NCBI GenBank assembly: GCA_020809705.1
Contig: CP085831.1
Location: 3,286,001-3,350,000, forward strand
Length of the DNA stretch: 64,000 bases
Source: Calonectria ilicicola
Lineage: Eukaryota; Ascomycota; Sordariomycetes; Hypocreales; Nectriaceae
Direction of reading: 5' to 3'
Position 1 is the first letter of the stretch, and each line of letters opens with the position of its first letter. The position numbers were made by a program, and so were the translations under genes. Shown one piece after another: positions 53,901-64,000 of this stretch. The notes under the pieces were generated by a model that was not told where the DNA came from, made no database searches, and was given only the letters and a program-made list of their open reading frames with translations.

Positions 53901-54557
53901 GACGCTAAATCGACCTGAGAGCTTAATTAGATAATGTGCTCGCGTCAAATCGTCTGTTGCGATATTAATCGCCTCTTTCTCTGCTAGTATGGCCTTTTCT
54001 ATGTCGCAATTTTTCCCAGTCATCGAGTACCTATGAGCAAGACAACTTGCCAAGTGATCCAGATACCTAGCTCGATCTGAACTGTCTGGTGCCATATCTA
54101 TGGCCCGTTCACTTAATTCAATAGCTTCCTCGATATCGGGCAATTTATATTGCATAGAGTATCGCTGACTGAGCGCTTCCGCAAGATGATTCAGGTGCTG
54201 TGCCTGATGCTCAACATTGTTTGAGCCGGTATCAACTGCTAGTTTTCGTAATTTCACGGCTTCATCAATGTCGACTGGCGTTCTGTCAAATGTAAACCGA
54301 GTTTCAAGGCCACCTGCAAGCGTGGCATAATAGAAGGCGTCCGGGGCATCTGGTACCAAATCAATTGCTCTTCTTGCCAGCTGGATGGCAGATTCCAATG
54401 CTTCCATATCCTCTTTGGATGGAAAAGTAATATCTTTTCCTTTTATTGCTATTCTCATGCATTCTCTATTCGAATCAAGAAGAAGGTTTGCAGCTTCAAT
54501 TTGTCGAATGAGCAAACTGTCAGTCGTTGGCTGTGGACCACGATTTGAGAAAGCCAT
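50940..54557 (-). CDS. TPR-CHAT protease (caspase-like)
   Basis: An intronless gene of 1205 residues from the ATG at 54557. The frame is open to an ATG at 54644; I prefer 54557 because the N-terminal extension looks like read-through of leader sequence. Residues about 30-680 are tandem tetratricopeptide repeats, recognisable by repeated EAI-LxR-AI and HLA..L..RY patterns. The C-terminal third is a CHAT domain with the caspase-type dyad: His in VFHFAGHGYANAT and Cys in FLAYLSACGTG, followed by HLINAYQLAGFRHVIGTLWEV. CHAT proteases act in cell-death or defence pathways in bacteria and fungi, often cutting a pore-forming partner. Partner and substrate are not identified here. A decayed copy lies upstream in opposite orientation (55466-56521). 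Confidence 0.93.
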   Translation of the reverse strand: MAFSNRGPQPTTDSLLIRQIEAANLLLDSNRECMRIAIKGKDITFPSKEDMEALESAIQLARRAIDLVPDAPDAFYYATLAGGLETRFTFDRTPVDIDEAVKLRKLAVDTGSNNVEHQAQHLNHLAEALSQRYSMQYKLPDIEEAIELSERAIDMAPDSSDRARYLDHLASCLAHRYSMTGKNCDIEKAILAEKEAINIATDDLTRAHYLIKLSGRFSVAYHNSVSDINENIMLAKQAFNLIPEGDGQFRASIALANRLNDRFCLLGDIDDIEQAILLVGNTLDTRGYNPDKVECFHTMAHLLFNKYVRTEQDLDLDRGIRLAQKAVDEMPASKPQTNYLLTLAQGLSLKFSKSGLIQHGENGIQVTRRALEATPKNHPKWTDVVAIYAEHLVSRFRSTRAVSDIDEAIICMEKAVNTLSEAHPKWPSHLTSLANNFHIRYLATNKKADLMEAIRLGRVAVDLTFDNYQLYAQRFQILADMIYSQYETTRDLANLDEAIILSRKAVEETSEDAANWKVFSSRLATNLHRRYAVTGDSSDLNEAIRLLEREIMPKANEDPNFAALATSLALYFCDRFQQKRDSDDIEKAVAYCQSGVRHGHSNAVYRILAARALVSIHTGRIRLDPDQLYQDCELAVNLIPRLVSRSLESPDKQTILTNAEGLASNAAIVALEAGKDPMVAVDLLERGRDVMAASLEETHTDISGLRESYPEIADRFVQLQKELSIPTAQDSSLFLLQGQDSWTTRFDRRYSAGKEFDSLVNKVRELPGFDSFLGSPSTSDVKAAAKYGPLAIINANELQCNALLIEVDQVRLLNLPRLKFGEIEERSNNGAFATPTTLEWLWDTIACPVLNALGFDKHLFSTHQPRMWWIPVGALARFPLHAAGYHTRGSFETVLDRVMSSYSSSVRAIIRSRRRQSHISTTSEALLVAMPETIGHTPLEHTVPEIKQVREICESLRLRPVEPSCRKQDVLLHLQRCAVFHFAGHGYANATNPSHSQLYLEDWQEHPLRVSDLMEINLHKQSPFLAYLSACGTGLVKERDFLDESIHLINAYQLAGFRHVIGTLWEVDDESSLEMAKLTYEGIKEGGMSDGSVCWGLHTASRALRDDWIKKMRRKGSDFTRSTLQNDQAKAPQTAVEEVTDKIEVRDGWMWGQYIPSMLARMRVTSSTSHNEDEEKPLRNVELVDGDHCAWMEIPLWVPYVHFGV

Positions 54558-54644
54558 TATGACCATTTCAAACCACAATGATCTAGAATAATTCCGGTAA
54601 ATTCGTGCCTGAGAATTCGCACAATCACCGCGATTGATCCTCAC

Positions 54645-55465
54645 TAGAGATGAGGGTCAGGTTTTGAAGATTGAAAAGGATATCGCCTGCGACAGAATCA
54701 TATTGGAAACCTACGCAGGGTGATTGAAGATGACTCATAGGTAAAGTTAAAATAACGCAATTCTGGAAAATCTATCGGGGTTATGTAATAAAATATGCCC
54801 AAGGTCGTCTCATCGTCATTGGTCCTTTAGTTGGATGACGGGGCTTATAAGCACTAAAATTGCAGGCACAACAGCGGCCAGAGTGAAAAGGGACATATGG
54901 CATCATGCCAAAGCTAGTAAAAGAAATATCTCAAAAGAATTTAACAAATAGATTAGGATAATAGTTGATTATTTCTTGGTCGGGCGAATAATGGTCAAAC
55001 TGAGTTGTATCTGCCACCGTTGTGGCTTTGGAGCTCTCTTTTGGTCGAGCTCACGATTTACCAAAAGTATCCTAACTTGCTTGGAATTCCGTACCTGGAC
55101 AAATTGCATGACTGAGTATGAAACGCAATTATACTTTCAACGAAAAGTGATCGGATCGATTGGTAGAGCTGTTGAGAAGGGATAGGCTATTGTAATTAAT
55201 ACATGTTTCAGTATGATCTATGTCTAGTTAAAATACAAATAGCGGGCGTGGTCTACTGGAAGTTCTCTCAAGGGTTTTAGGCTACAAAGATGGCAGCAAC
55301 GAATAGCATTTGACGTAAGTTAGGAAACCTTGTCGCAAAAGTGGATTGATGGTTTGTGGAGGAGTCCTTACCAAAAACACTAGAAAATAAACTGGGTGAA
55401 ATCCTATGAAATTTCAAAATACTCGATCAATCTATTTCCTCAACTAATCCTGAAAGCATTCAAAA
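54645..55465. other. Region between the CHAT gene and its decayed copy
   Basis: It holds the promoter of the TPR-CHAT gene. The TPR part that should precede the decayed CHAT domain is not visible here in any frame. Confidence 0.4.
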
Positions 55466-56521
55466 TCAAGATAAGCAGCACATGATCAGTCAATTTCTAG
55501 GCTTCACTTCCGACGCAGCACATTGCAGGCGAATGAAGGAGCTTTGGTTGTGTTGAATTTTCTTGAACCTGGTCATGGCGTTCTAGTCATGGCTCGGGAG
55601 GAATTGTGCACTGATATCTTGAATCTCTAAGATAATTACCCCGACTTGGCAAAATTATTTACTCCCAATCGCACCTTTTTAGAATTGCCGACCGTGAATG
55701 AGGCTTGGAGTGTTGAGTGATGACGACAAATTCTCTTGGCAGGGTCAGAGAAATGCTGATGTAATGCAAACACGGTTATCGATAAACTGATCAATGAAAT
55801 TCGAACAAGGCCTAGATCTGAACACTTTCCGCTGGCTGGCTCCGAAAGAAGGTCGAATAAAAAAATAGTGGCTAGTCACGGTCCTATCGTCGTTATCGAT
55901 GTCAGCGAATTCGGCCGCGATGCGATTCTCGTTGAGCAAGAGAAAGTTCAGCCCATACCTTCCCCCAGCTTCCGAAGGGTGGACATCGATGATTGGACCC
56001 GCAAGGGCAACACAAAAAGACAAGGAGTCCTGGAGTGGTTGTGGGATCTTCTAGAAGGCCAATTATGGACACCCTTGGATTAACCAAGCCTCCGTCAACT
56101 CAGACATGGCCTCGTCCTTGGTGGGTTCCCACGGGGGCGCTTACATACTAGATTTCCAACCCATGCTGCGGGGTTCCATCACAAAAGTTCCATTGAAACA
56201 CTATTGTACAGAGCCATGTCGTCATACAGCCTATTCGTGAAGGCGATCATATACGGTTATCGCAGAATGTCATCACCACATGCGTCGACTTTCGTGCTTC
56301 TCACAGCCATGCAACATGCACTAAAGCATAGCACCCTCCCTCAACAGAAAATAGAAATGATAGACCATATTTCCATTCAGTGGTCCCGACTGAATCCCAT
56401 CCAATCCAACCGGCGCAACAAGGAGGTTTTTCCACACCTCGAAAACTGTAACATTTTCCATTACGCTTGTCATGACAGCACGGACAGTCTTAATCCCAGG
56501 GAGTTATTTACTACTGCATAA
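55466..56521 (+). pseudogene. Decayed CHAT-domain gene (pseudogene)
   Basis: Pieces in several frames match the C-terminal half of the 50940-54557 gene in order. Near 55470, DKQHMISQFLGFTSDAA corresponds to the end of the TPR region. A piece from 55532 (LVVLNFLEPGHG...TDILNL) then meets a stop. From about 55780 comes IDKLINEIR, then GPIVVIDVSEFGRDAIL and VLEWLWDLL. Near 56130 is WWVPTGAL. After a frame change comes RFPTHAAGF and on to MSSYSLFVKAII. The copy ends just after the site of the catalytic His (IFHYACHDS, where the intact copy has HFAGHG). The Cys block is absent. There are several frameshifts and stops. It lies head-to-head with the intact gene. Confidence 0.75.
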
Positions 56522-59389
56522 ATGGAAATTGAAAAGCCAAAGCTAGGAAATTTTTTAGAAGTAAAATAAATGGGAGCGGGTGCAAATGAACGGGCAATGG
56601 ATTGCGTTTTGAGAGTAATTTTATGCGTTGCTGTAAATTTTGGCATTCCGTTCTTTCAGTCTTCGACCAGAGAGGGTTTGGTACTCAGTAAATTGACAAT
56701 GGCCCCAACTTGTTATAGATCTATATGACTTCATTTTTTTTTAAAAAAAAATCTAGGATCCTTAATTTTGGGCTTCTAGTTTATTAAGACAATTGTGAAA
56801 ACTCTCTAAAAATAGTGGTAAAATCATACTCTAGGGTAGCAAACGTATACGAGGTGCCAACCTAGATAAGGTCTAGACCACTAAATGTATCGTCGACAGG
56901 GATTTTACCATCATCATGGGTCTTTTGTATGAATCGAGATTGATGATCAGCACATACATATAACTTGACCAGAAAAAATGAAACCTAATTTCGCACGGTG
57001 AAATAAATCTACTGTTACTTGCTATGGAGAAGGATTTCAGCTGCATTCTTCAGGGGGGCACAGCGGGCGCGGGATGAAGAGTAAATCTACATGGGACCTA
57101 TGCACTCTCAGAACCAACAAAATGCAAGGATGAAACGGGCGTGTTGTGGAGGACAAGCCTCTCAGGGCAGATGGATCGCTGGCATATGGCGCGCCAAGGC
57201 GGCAGGATACTACACTACATCCCTGCACTGATAGGAGTGAGTGCGTTTCTGCCCGGCCCCCCATTTCGTTGGGCTGGATGCACCGGAGGTGCGGGAAATG
57301 AGACAAGAACGGAAACGATTTGTTGAATTTGGCCAAGATTTTCATGGTCTGGACCATTGTGATACGTGATAGCCTCGGGCTAAAAAGGAAATCATGAACG
57401 GCACGTGCGATTAGAGATGGTTTTCGGCAAGTGTATTAACATGGCACAAATCAACAAATGAGACATTGGAGTGGATGGCTTGCACAAACTCGGCAATCAA
57501 ACTTTATTTCCCCAAAAACATCATAAGCTAAAGAATGAGAGAACTGATAAGGACGGATAGTGCAGTACGAATAGCCAGTGGGGATATGTGAGACATGCTC
57601 GGTCAGCGCTAGGAGATGCATCGCAGTTTCGCTCGAAAAAATACGAGCTGCAGTGTTTCTACCAATAGATAAGTGTAAATTCCATGATCTTCATTCAAAA
57701 TCTTGATGTAGATGAATTATTTGTGAAGTGGGATGGATGGGTCGCTTGAATATCAGCCCTCGTCATCATCTGATCGGTCACCGTGCTCAACACCATCAGC
57801 CATTATGCAGTGAGTGTTTCATGATCAGGTGAAAGACAAAAAAGAACTGTCTCGGATATTTCCGCTAACTTGGGCTCACGCTTGACCTCTGACATTGAAA
57901 CGGATAAAGGTCTGGCTCGGTGAGAAGAACGCCAAGATGCCTTTGGCAATCACGGTCTAGCCCGCGCCCGTAAGGCCAAGCTCTGTACTAGAAAAGGGGC
58001 AGGGTTGCATCGTTTAGGATGATCTTCAAATCGGGATCCACAATTAAAAGGCCTCTCCTGCCCACATGCCGTCACTAGCTGAAGACATTCAACGGCTGGC
58101 GAATTTGTAAGCGTGTAAGACATTTGACGTTGTTTCTCTCGTAAAAATTTAACTGAACCTTGCTCAGAAACGTACCCTTGGTATGATTGGTGTCTGAAAG
58201 GATTGCAAGCATATCTGCAGCGAGAAATTGACTGAGCTATGGTTGACTTCGCACTTATCATGGTTTTTAGTTGCATGCAATTTTGACTATTGATGTTCGC
58301 GTATGCATGCAACCAAATATGTAGAGATCTACATGTCAAGTCAGATGTTAAGGACCATCACATGGAGAGTATTCAGCTCGTTACTGGTCTTCAGCGTTGT
58401 CAGCGCTGGCCTGGTTATCTACAAAATATTGTGGGTGGAGCGATCGAAACACACAAATAAAAAAAACGTGGACGTTTGACCGGCACTTCGATCCCGGTTG
58501 TGGGCCATGGTCGCCTCGTAAGTGGAAAATCGGATAAGATCTCGTTAGTGGATTTGAAAAGCCCCGTCGGCGACAGAGGGTATCACCACATATTCCCTGG
58601 CGAGCACATCACGTATCAAAGACCCAATTATAGTAATGGACGAAAAGAATTCTTTTGTATAAAATGAACATAATTAAGGGGTTTAATGCCTTTTTAGGGA
58701 CGAAATAGATAGGGCATCCTGGCTATGACAGGGCGGTTGTGCGGCACAATACGCGTTTATACCCTGAGCCTCTACGTGGATCCCTGTCGATGGGGCAAAG
58801 GATGACGAGTCCTCGAAGCGCAGTCCCGTCACTGTTACACTAGATAAGCACGGCACGTCTTCAACAATCGGGTATTGACTGATTCCATAGTTTTTCTAAT
58901 GCAAGGAACTCGCCACTACTGCAGTGACAGTAGGATTGTGACATAAAGACCCGAGAGTGGTGGATGTGCTAGCTGGGCTTTCTTATCTGGGCATAATTTT
59001 TACATTATATTGCATAGGCGGACATGAATTAAACTACCTAAATACATCAAAAATAGGGCGAATTTCTTTTACAAAACGGTTTCCACACGGCTGATGAATG
59101 CCACGAGGAGCCGTTATCCGGTCTTGATGACGGCATTCTTCACAGCCGGCGCTACGAATGCTGCGTAAGAGCTGAACTGGAAACAAGTCTCCATCCTGGC
59201 GGGTCTAGATCTCCATCGGTGCTCACAGTGACTATCTTGGAAGCGTTTGGATCACTGAGTGTGATTCGGTATCTTCGTCACATCGCTCCACTCGACCCCC
59301 GGCTATGTTTCCCAGGGCCATGAGGCACACCAGCCCTTGTGCTATTTTTTCACAGTCTTGCGTGGCCTCGCCTTATCTTGGGTGGGAAC
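56522..59389. other. About 2.9 kb region without recognised genes
   Basis: AT-rich, with short frames only. A 44-codon frame at 58345-58479 has one hydrophobic segment (SSLLVFSVVSAGLVIYKIL). It is followed by a 63-residue frame at 58476-58667. Neither has a known pattern. Confidence 0.35.
58345..58479 (+). CDS. Possible small membrane peptide (speculative)
   Basis: ATG at 58345, stop at 58479, 44 residues: a basic start, one clear transmembrane-length segment, and a Lys/Asn-rich tail. The next frame starts at 58476 and overlaps it by 4 bases. There is no homology that I know. A chance ORF is quite possible. Confidence 0.15.
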   Translation: MLRTITWRVFSSLLVFSVVSAGLVIYKILWVERSKHTNKKNVDV

Positions 59390-59395
59390 TATAAG
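59390..59395 (+). promoter_or_regulatory. TATA-like element of the glycosyltransferase gene
   Basis: TATAAG lies about 70 bp upstream of the ATG at 59465. Confidence 0.3.
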
Positions 59396-59464
59396 AATCG
59401 ATCTCGTCACACCCTGTATATTTTGTTGCAGTAGATATCGACCTTTTGGTTTGCCCTGGTAATC

Positions 59465-62118
59465 ATGTCGTCGGAGAGATCCCAACAAAGTGACTCCCAA
59501 GGACAGCCTTCAGGTAGACCTTCGTCAGAGTTAGTCAATCCCTTCAGCAACTCCAACGCCCAGCTTTCAACCATTGAAAGCGACGATGGTACCACAAATT
59601 TCCGGGAGTACTTTGAGTCTTCATCTGCTTCAATCGATGAGACTGAAGATGAGATTGCAGTCATAAAGCCACAGAAAGTTGTTAGTAACACTCAATACGG
59701 AAACTAAATCACCCTCCCCTAACAGATGTAGATGACCAAAGAGTCTCACTGGAATGCCAATGACTTGGAAAAAGCTGTCTCTCGTGGTGAATCATCTGCT
59801 GCAAACCAAAATCATGATGAAAACACCCGAGGATTGGCATCAGCACTTGGCCGTAGTACTTCAGTAAAGCGTGCCGCTGCTGCCATTACCAATGCCATTC
59901 ATGCCATTGACCCTCTTCAACCCCGAGAAAATCCATTGGATATCCAAGTGGATGAAGTTAGGGTGGTGCATGCATCTGGCTATGCCGGGTCGTTTGATGG
60001 TCGTCGATTCTCCTCAGAGCCAACGAGACCCTTCGTTCGGCCAGGTATGAGTGAGAGAAAGGATGATTACAAGATCACACGTCTAGCCAAGCACGACGAC
60101 ATTGAATTCATGAGTAAGTGGAAGCGATGGGCTTACCGTTTAAGCGGGCCCGTTGTGTTTCTCACAATTGTCATGTACTTTGTCTACTTTGTCTTGCGTA
60201 TCTTGTATACCATTTCTGCCGAGCGTCGAGCTCACAAGACGTATTACATGGCATGGGCATTTATCGCCTCTGAGATTTGTGTCTTAGTACCTATGCTTCT
60301 TCATCGACTTTGGGGGTTACATGCTTTGGGAATGCGACGTCGTCCCAAGTTGCGCATTCTCGGCGATAATGTGCCCTCTGTGGACGTTGTCATTACCTGC
60401 TGTGGAGAGGACGATGACCTCGTCCTTGATACTGCCAAGGCTGCTTGTAACATCGACTGGCCTCGGGCTAGATTTCGGGTTATTATCTGCGATGATGGCG
60501 CCTCTACCTCTCTAAAGGAAAAGACGGAGAGAACCGCTCTCGAGCTATTCGACAATCTCTACTACCGAACCCGCCCGAAGTATCCCGGAGTACCTCATCA
60601 TTTCAAAGCAGGAAACCTTAACTATGCTCTTGATGAAACTAAGGCTCTGCCTGGCGGCGCTGCCAACTTCTTTGCCGCTTTGGATGCGGACATGATCCCC
60701 GAGAGGGATTGGCTTCGAGCTCTTATCCCTCACATGATTCAAGATCCTAAGTGCTCTATGGCCTGCCCCCCTCAGGTGAGTTGACTATTCCTACATAATT
60801 TTCATCATAACAATGTTAACCAATGGGAAAAACAGCTTTTCTACAATGTTCCGAAGGACGATCCCCTTTGCCAGAGTCTCGACCTCTTCGTTCACGTATC
60901 CGAACCGATGAAAGATACCCTAGGAGTGGCCTGGTGCACCGGATCTGGCTATGTCATGCGCCGCAAGGCTTTAGACTCTATTGGTGGCTTTCCGACTGGT
61001 TCATTAGCTGAAGATGTCTGTACCTCAAGTATGCTTCTTGGAACTGGTTGGAATACTGCTTTTGTCCACGAACCTCTGCAGTATGGCACTGTTCCTGACT
61101 CCTTGACAAGTCACCTGAAGCAACGCACCAGATGGGTATGTTAACTGTGATCCGAATATAAAAGAAAAAGATGTGCTAATATATTTTCAGACGATTGGAA
61201 CTGTCCAGACATCATTAAAACTTCGCTTCTGTATTTATGGTCCCTCAGTCCGACAGATGACATTTTTCCAACGACTTTGTGGGTTCGTCTACACTGTATC
61301 GGCTCTCTTCACAATATTTATCGTGCTATCGATGTTCACGTCCCCCGTCGTCTTGATCTCGGGCGGCAACCTTGTGCCTTTCAGCAGCTACGGTCAACTC
61401 AAGTGGTTAATTCGCATTTGGTTTGCTTCCCATCTTCTCAACAGAGTGAATGAGTTCCTCACCTATATCCCGAGTGGCTACCTCACCGGCCAACGTGAGG
61501 CTCGAGCTATCTTGTGGATGGCGATTTGTAAGTCATTTTTCGTCCTTCATATTGAGATCTCATTTCTAATAAAAGGTAGTCCAATCCATCTCCATCGTTC
61601 GATCATTCCTGCTTCCCTCCTGGTTGGGTGGTAAGGTTGCCGTGTTCACCTCATCAGGTTCTCAAAAAGCCGAACTTGATGAGCGTGATCCCGAGAAACG
61701 CGCTCCTTTGTGGCGACGCCTGAAGGTCACAATCTGGGATTGCCAGTGTTATATTCATCTCTCGTTCATCTGTTTTGTTCTCACTTCTGTTGCATTCGCC
61801 ACATATTGGAACGTCCATGACAGCAAGGGTAAACTCGACCTGCTGATCTCTCTGCTCACCCACGCTGGTTGGCCGCCGATTATTTGGCTTTCAAGCGTCC
61901 TCTCCTGCTGGGTTCCCATCTTCTATGCTATTTCACCTCCTAATTGCCCCGACCGCGAGGATCTCCTTGATAGAGACCCCAAGACTGGTGTCGCATACCC
62001 CAAGCCAGAATCTAAAACTATCCAACATGGATGGCAAAGCTGGGGGCATGAGATTTATTACTCATTATTGACACTGTACACAACTGCCGTCTTTGTGCTT
62101 ATGTTCTGGTTGGAATAA
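59465..62118 (+). CDS. Family 2 glycosyltransferase, cellulose-synthase-like membrane protein
   Basis: Five exons: 59465-59680, 59732-60775, 60836-61135, 61191-61527 and 61580-62118, giving 811 residues. The hydrophilic N-terminus is about 170 residues long, then two membrane helices (PVVFLTIVMYFVYFVLRIL and the next). The catalytic D, D, D, QxxRW set follows: CCGEDDD near 305, ICDDGAS (Asp326/327), ALDADM near 388-391, LAEDV near 478, and QRTRW ending at residue 520. The C-terminal part has about five more helices. It is a processive beta-glycan synthase of the fungal CelA/Tft1-like or GT2 (ZtGT2-like) kind. The polymer (mixed-linkage glucan or other) is unknown. It would be plasma-membrane located. 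Intron 4 uses TAG at 61577-61579; an AG four bases earlier breaks the frame. Confidence 0.93.
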
Positions 62119-63579
62119 AACACAACAAAATTAAAGGACTTCAATGGTAATCGATAATTCAACAAACACTGGCCTTGAATACTTCTACACTGGCCCCGAT
62201 ATTTTCTATCACAAGGCAATATCTGCTTTGGTTATTAATAGAGAAACCGATAGAGCGGTAAAATCTCTGTTAATTGAGCACATGATACAAGCTCTTTGAA
62301 CGCACGAATATATACTATCATTTTTCCCTTTTTTTTAAAAAAATAAATAAAAATGGATATCACCAATTTGACAGTCTTCTCATAGACATTTTGAGGCTAC
62401 TTGGACAACTTTCAATGAATTTGGGCGGGTTTGGCGGCACTCATGACGAGGAACAGACTGGGAGTGACTTTGGGCTGCTGGAATGCGGCTCATAATTCGT
62501 TACATAATCTAACCATTTTGCATCGCATAAATTGTACAATTCGCTGTGTACTCGCTTCTCAATCCAAAAAGAGAAAAATGGTTTCTGAAAGAGGTTCCGG
62601 TTGGTAAAGCCGGTGTGGTCATGCATGTTCAGCTACGTTCGCGGTAGAGAACGATGAATCTCATTTACTGCTATAATTCCAATCCATCGAAGATGCTGAA
62701 CACCTTCATATTCCAACTCTAGGACTTCATCAATTCTGTAGCCATCTAAGTAGAAGCGCTCATTCATGAGACGAGCGATGGAGCGATTCTGGCCTAGGGA
62801 GAGTCTCGGCCTGATCCATGGTGTGACAGTTCTAGCTAAACCTGTGATGAGAAGTGAGTTAAAGATTTGACACGAGGAACACAGCTAGCAATCAAAGATA
62901 AAAATAAATGGAGAAATACGGCCGCAAACGTAAACGGCGTCTTGAAGATGCTGACGTGGCAGGAAGTGGTTGGCACAAGTGAAAGTGCTATGATCGTGAG
63001 GAGCTCGAAGGCGAACAATTGCATGAAGAGCCGCAACAGGGCTGAGCGGAGAAGCTGGATAAGAGGGGCTGACAGAAGCAGTAGGTGTCAGTTGTCAGGT
63101 TGAAAATGGAACCAGGCCGCCAATCACATGCATCTCAAAATGCTTTCAAGTCAGACGACAGCACGCTTGGCGTCATGATGGAGAGCTAGTGCACCTATGA
63201 TGTGAAAGCCACCCACCAAGGTTCGATACCGATGTGACGCTTTGCTTCACACCTCGACCTTGATATTGGCCGAAGCTGCAGCTAGATAAATGGTGCGCCC
63301 GCAAGAGGCATGCAGCCGTTGTCAGCATTGCCAATTCAATACCACCAACCTTTTCAACCATTTCGACCTTGGTATCAACTGCCAAAATGTACACAAACTG
63401 ATGAGATGCGGCTGAAATCACATTCTTCGAAAAAGTATGGGAAAAAATGCCGTCACCGGTTAGTTTCATATGGACAATAAATAAAACGGATAATGACCTG
63501 GCATTACGGGCAAAAGTTGGACTTACAGTCACAGTCTCCAACTTGAACCACAAAAAAACACAGTTTCTTGGAAAACACA
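62119..63579. other. Intergenic region
   Basis: No gene recognised. An A/T run is at about 62330-62350. Short frames on both strands show no family pattern. The right end is the promoter of the TauD-like gene. Confidence 0.4.
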
Positions 63580-64000
63580 ATGCCTCATATAGCTAGTGGG
63601 CGCGATACCACCCTCCTGCAGCTGCAGTACCTCACCGACTCTCTCGGTCTGCATCGGAGGTATCTCGAGGAAGATGATGACCAGGACGTCAATGGGCTCG
63701 TGTCCATGGATGCTACCATCGATGAGCTGATTGGACTCCCCAAGCCTATCCCCGTCACGTCTTACGAGCCAATAAAGCGTCCAAACATTGAGTGGTACCC
63801 AGACTATGACACGTACCAGGCTCGCGTCGCAAGGCTTCAAAAACAGGCAGCCAGACGACCAAAGTCCCTCCCCAAGGGCTTCCCTGCTCACATATCAGCC
63901 CCGAGAGCCTGGTCTGGACAAGAATTTTCTCACCCAGACAGCTACGTGATAAATTTGTCTGTACAGGACATTGAAGAGATCAAGGCTGCCCTTGAGCACT
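63580..64000 (+). CDS. TauD/TfdA-like dioxygenase, 5' part (runs off the window)
   Basis: From the ATG at 63580 the frame is open for 140 codons to the window end with no intron. It reads IASGRDTTLLQLQYL at the start, then SYEPIKRPNIEWYPDYDTY. It continues with LPKGFPAHISAPRAWSG, a Glu/Phe/Ser/His stretch, and IEEIKAALEH. The PxGFPxxxxSPxAWxG and xEIxAAL pattern marks the N-terminus of fungal TauD-family Fe(II)/2-oxoglutarate dioxygenases, which act on sulfonates and related substrates. The iron-binding residues lie beyond the window, so activity cannot be judged. Confidence 0.8.
   Translation, partial: MPHIASGRDTTLLQLQYLTDSLGLHRRYLEEDDDQDVNGLVSMDATIDELIGLPKPIPVTSYEPIKRPNIEWYPDYDTYQARVARLQKQAARRPKSLPKGFPAHISAPRAWSGQEFSHPDSYVINLSVQDIEEIKAALEH

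Overview
The window is nuclear DNA from a filamentous ascomycete, most likely a Sordariomycete and possibly Hypocreales; I do not commit to a genus. The evidence is short introns of about 43-68 bp with GT-AG ends and CTAAC/CTGAC-like branch points, no operons, and fungus-restricted families: HET, DUF6604, DUF6594, NB-ARC/TPR proteins with a nucleoside-phosphorylase head, Zn2Cys6 regulators and a necrosis-inducing (NPP1) protein. I reconstructed 19 multi-exon or partial gene models by hand. Frames close across every junction where I give exact exon coordinates.

Layout. 0.4-1.4 kb: a DUF6594 membrane protein. 2.2-12.3 kb: a self-recognition-like block in which two DUF6604 paralogues in the same orientation flank a 1381-residue phosphorylase/NB-ARC/TPR receptor; the second paralogue carries an in-frame TAG. 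12.7-13.1 kb: remnant of an FAD-linked oxidoreductase. 13.8-28.9 kb: a metabolic block with a Zn2Cys6 regulator, a peroxisomal D-amino-acid oxidase, an HSL-type esterase, a POT peptide transporter, an APC amine/amino-acid permease (in-frame TAG), a PhyH-type dioxygenase, a second Zn2Cys6 regulator and a hexapeptide acetyltransferase. The esterase/peptide-transporter divergent promoter has five HGATAR (GATA-factor) sites in about 130 bp, so I suggest nitrogen-regulated use of peptides and unusual amino acids.

29.2-30.5 kb: a secreted precursor built of seven about 32-residue repeats separated by Lys-Arg sites, like Kex2-processed repeat proteins (repellents, fungal RiPP precursors). This is the strongest candidate for an undescribed product. 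34.5-42.4 kb: HET-domain protein, short-chain dehydrogenase divergent from a copper amine oxidase, and an NPP1-like secreted protein. 43.8-46.2 kb: a poorly resolved minus-strand gene, a 15-bp minisatellite and a C2H2-like gene. 47.6-48.9 kb: an extended SDR (GRE2/dihydroflavonol-reductase type). 49.8-56.5 kb: an intact TPR-CHAT caspase-like protease gene head-to-head with a decayed CHAT copy. 59.5-62.1 kb: a family-2 glycosyltransferase of the cellulose-synthase-like type. 63.6 kb to the end: the 5' part of a TauD-like dioxygenase.

Two themes stand out. One is immunity/allorecognition machinery (NB-ARC receptor, HET, CHAT protease, duplicated DUF6604). The other is nitrogen scavenging (D-amino-acid oxidase, copper amine oxidase, peptide and amino-acid transporters). 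Large parts (30.5-34.5, 46.2-47.6, 56.5-59.5 and 62.1-63.6 kb) show no convincing genes. No tRNA, rRNA, CRISPR array or intact transposon was recognised.
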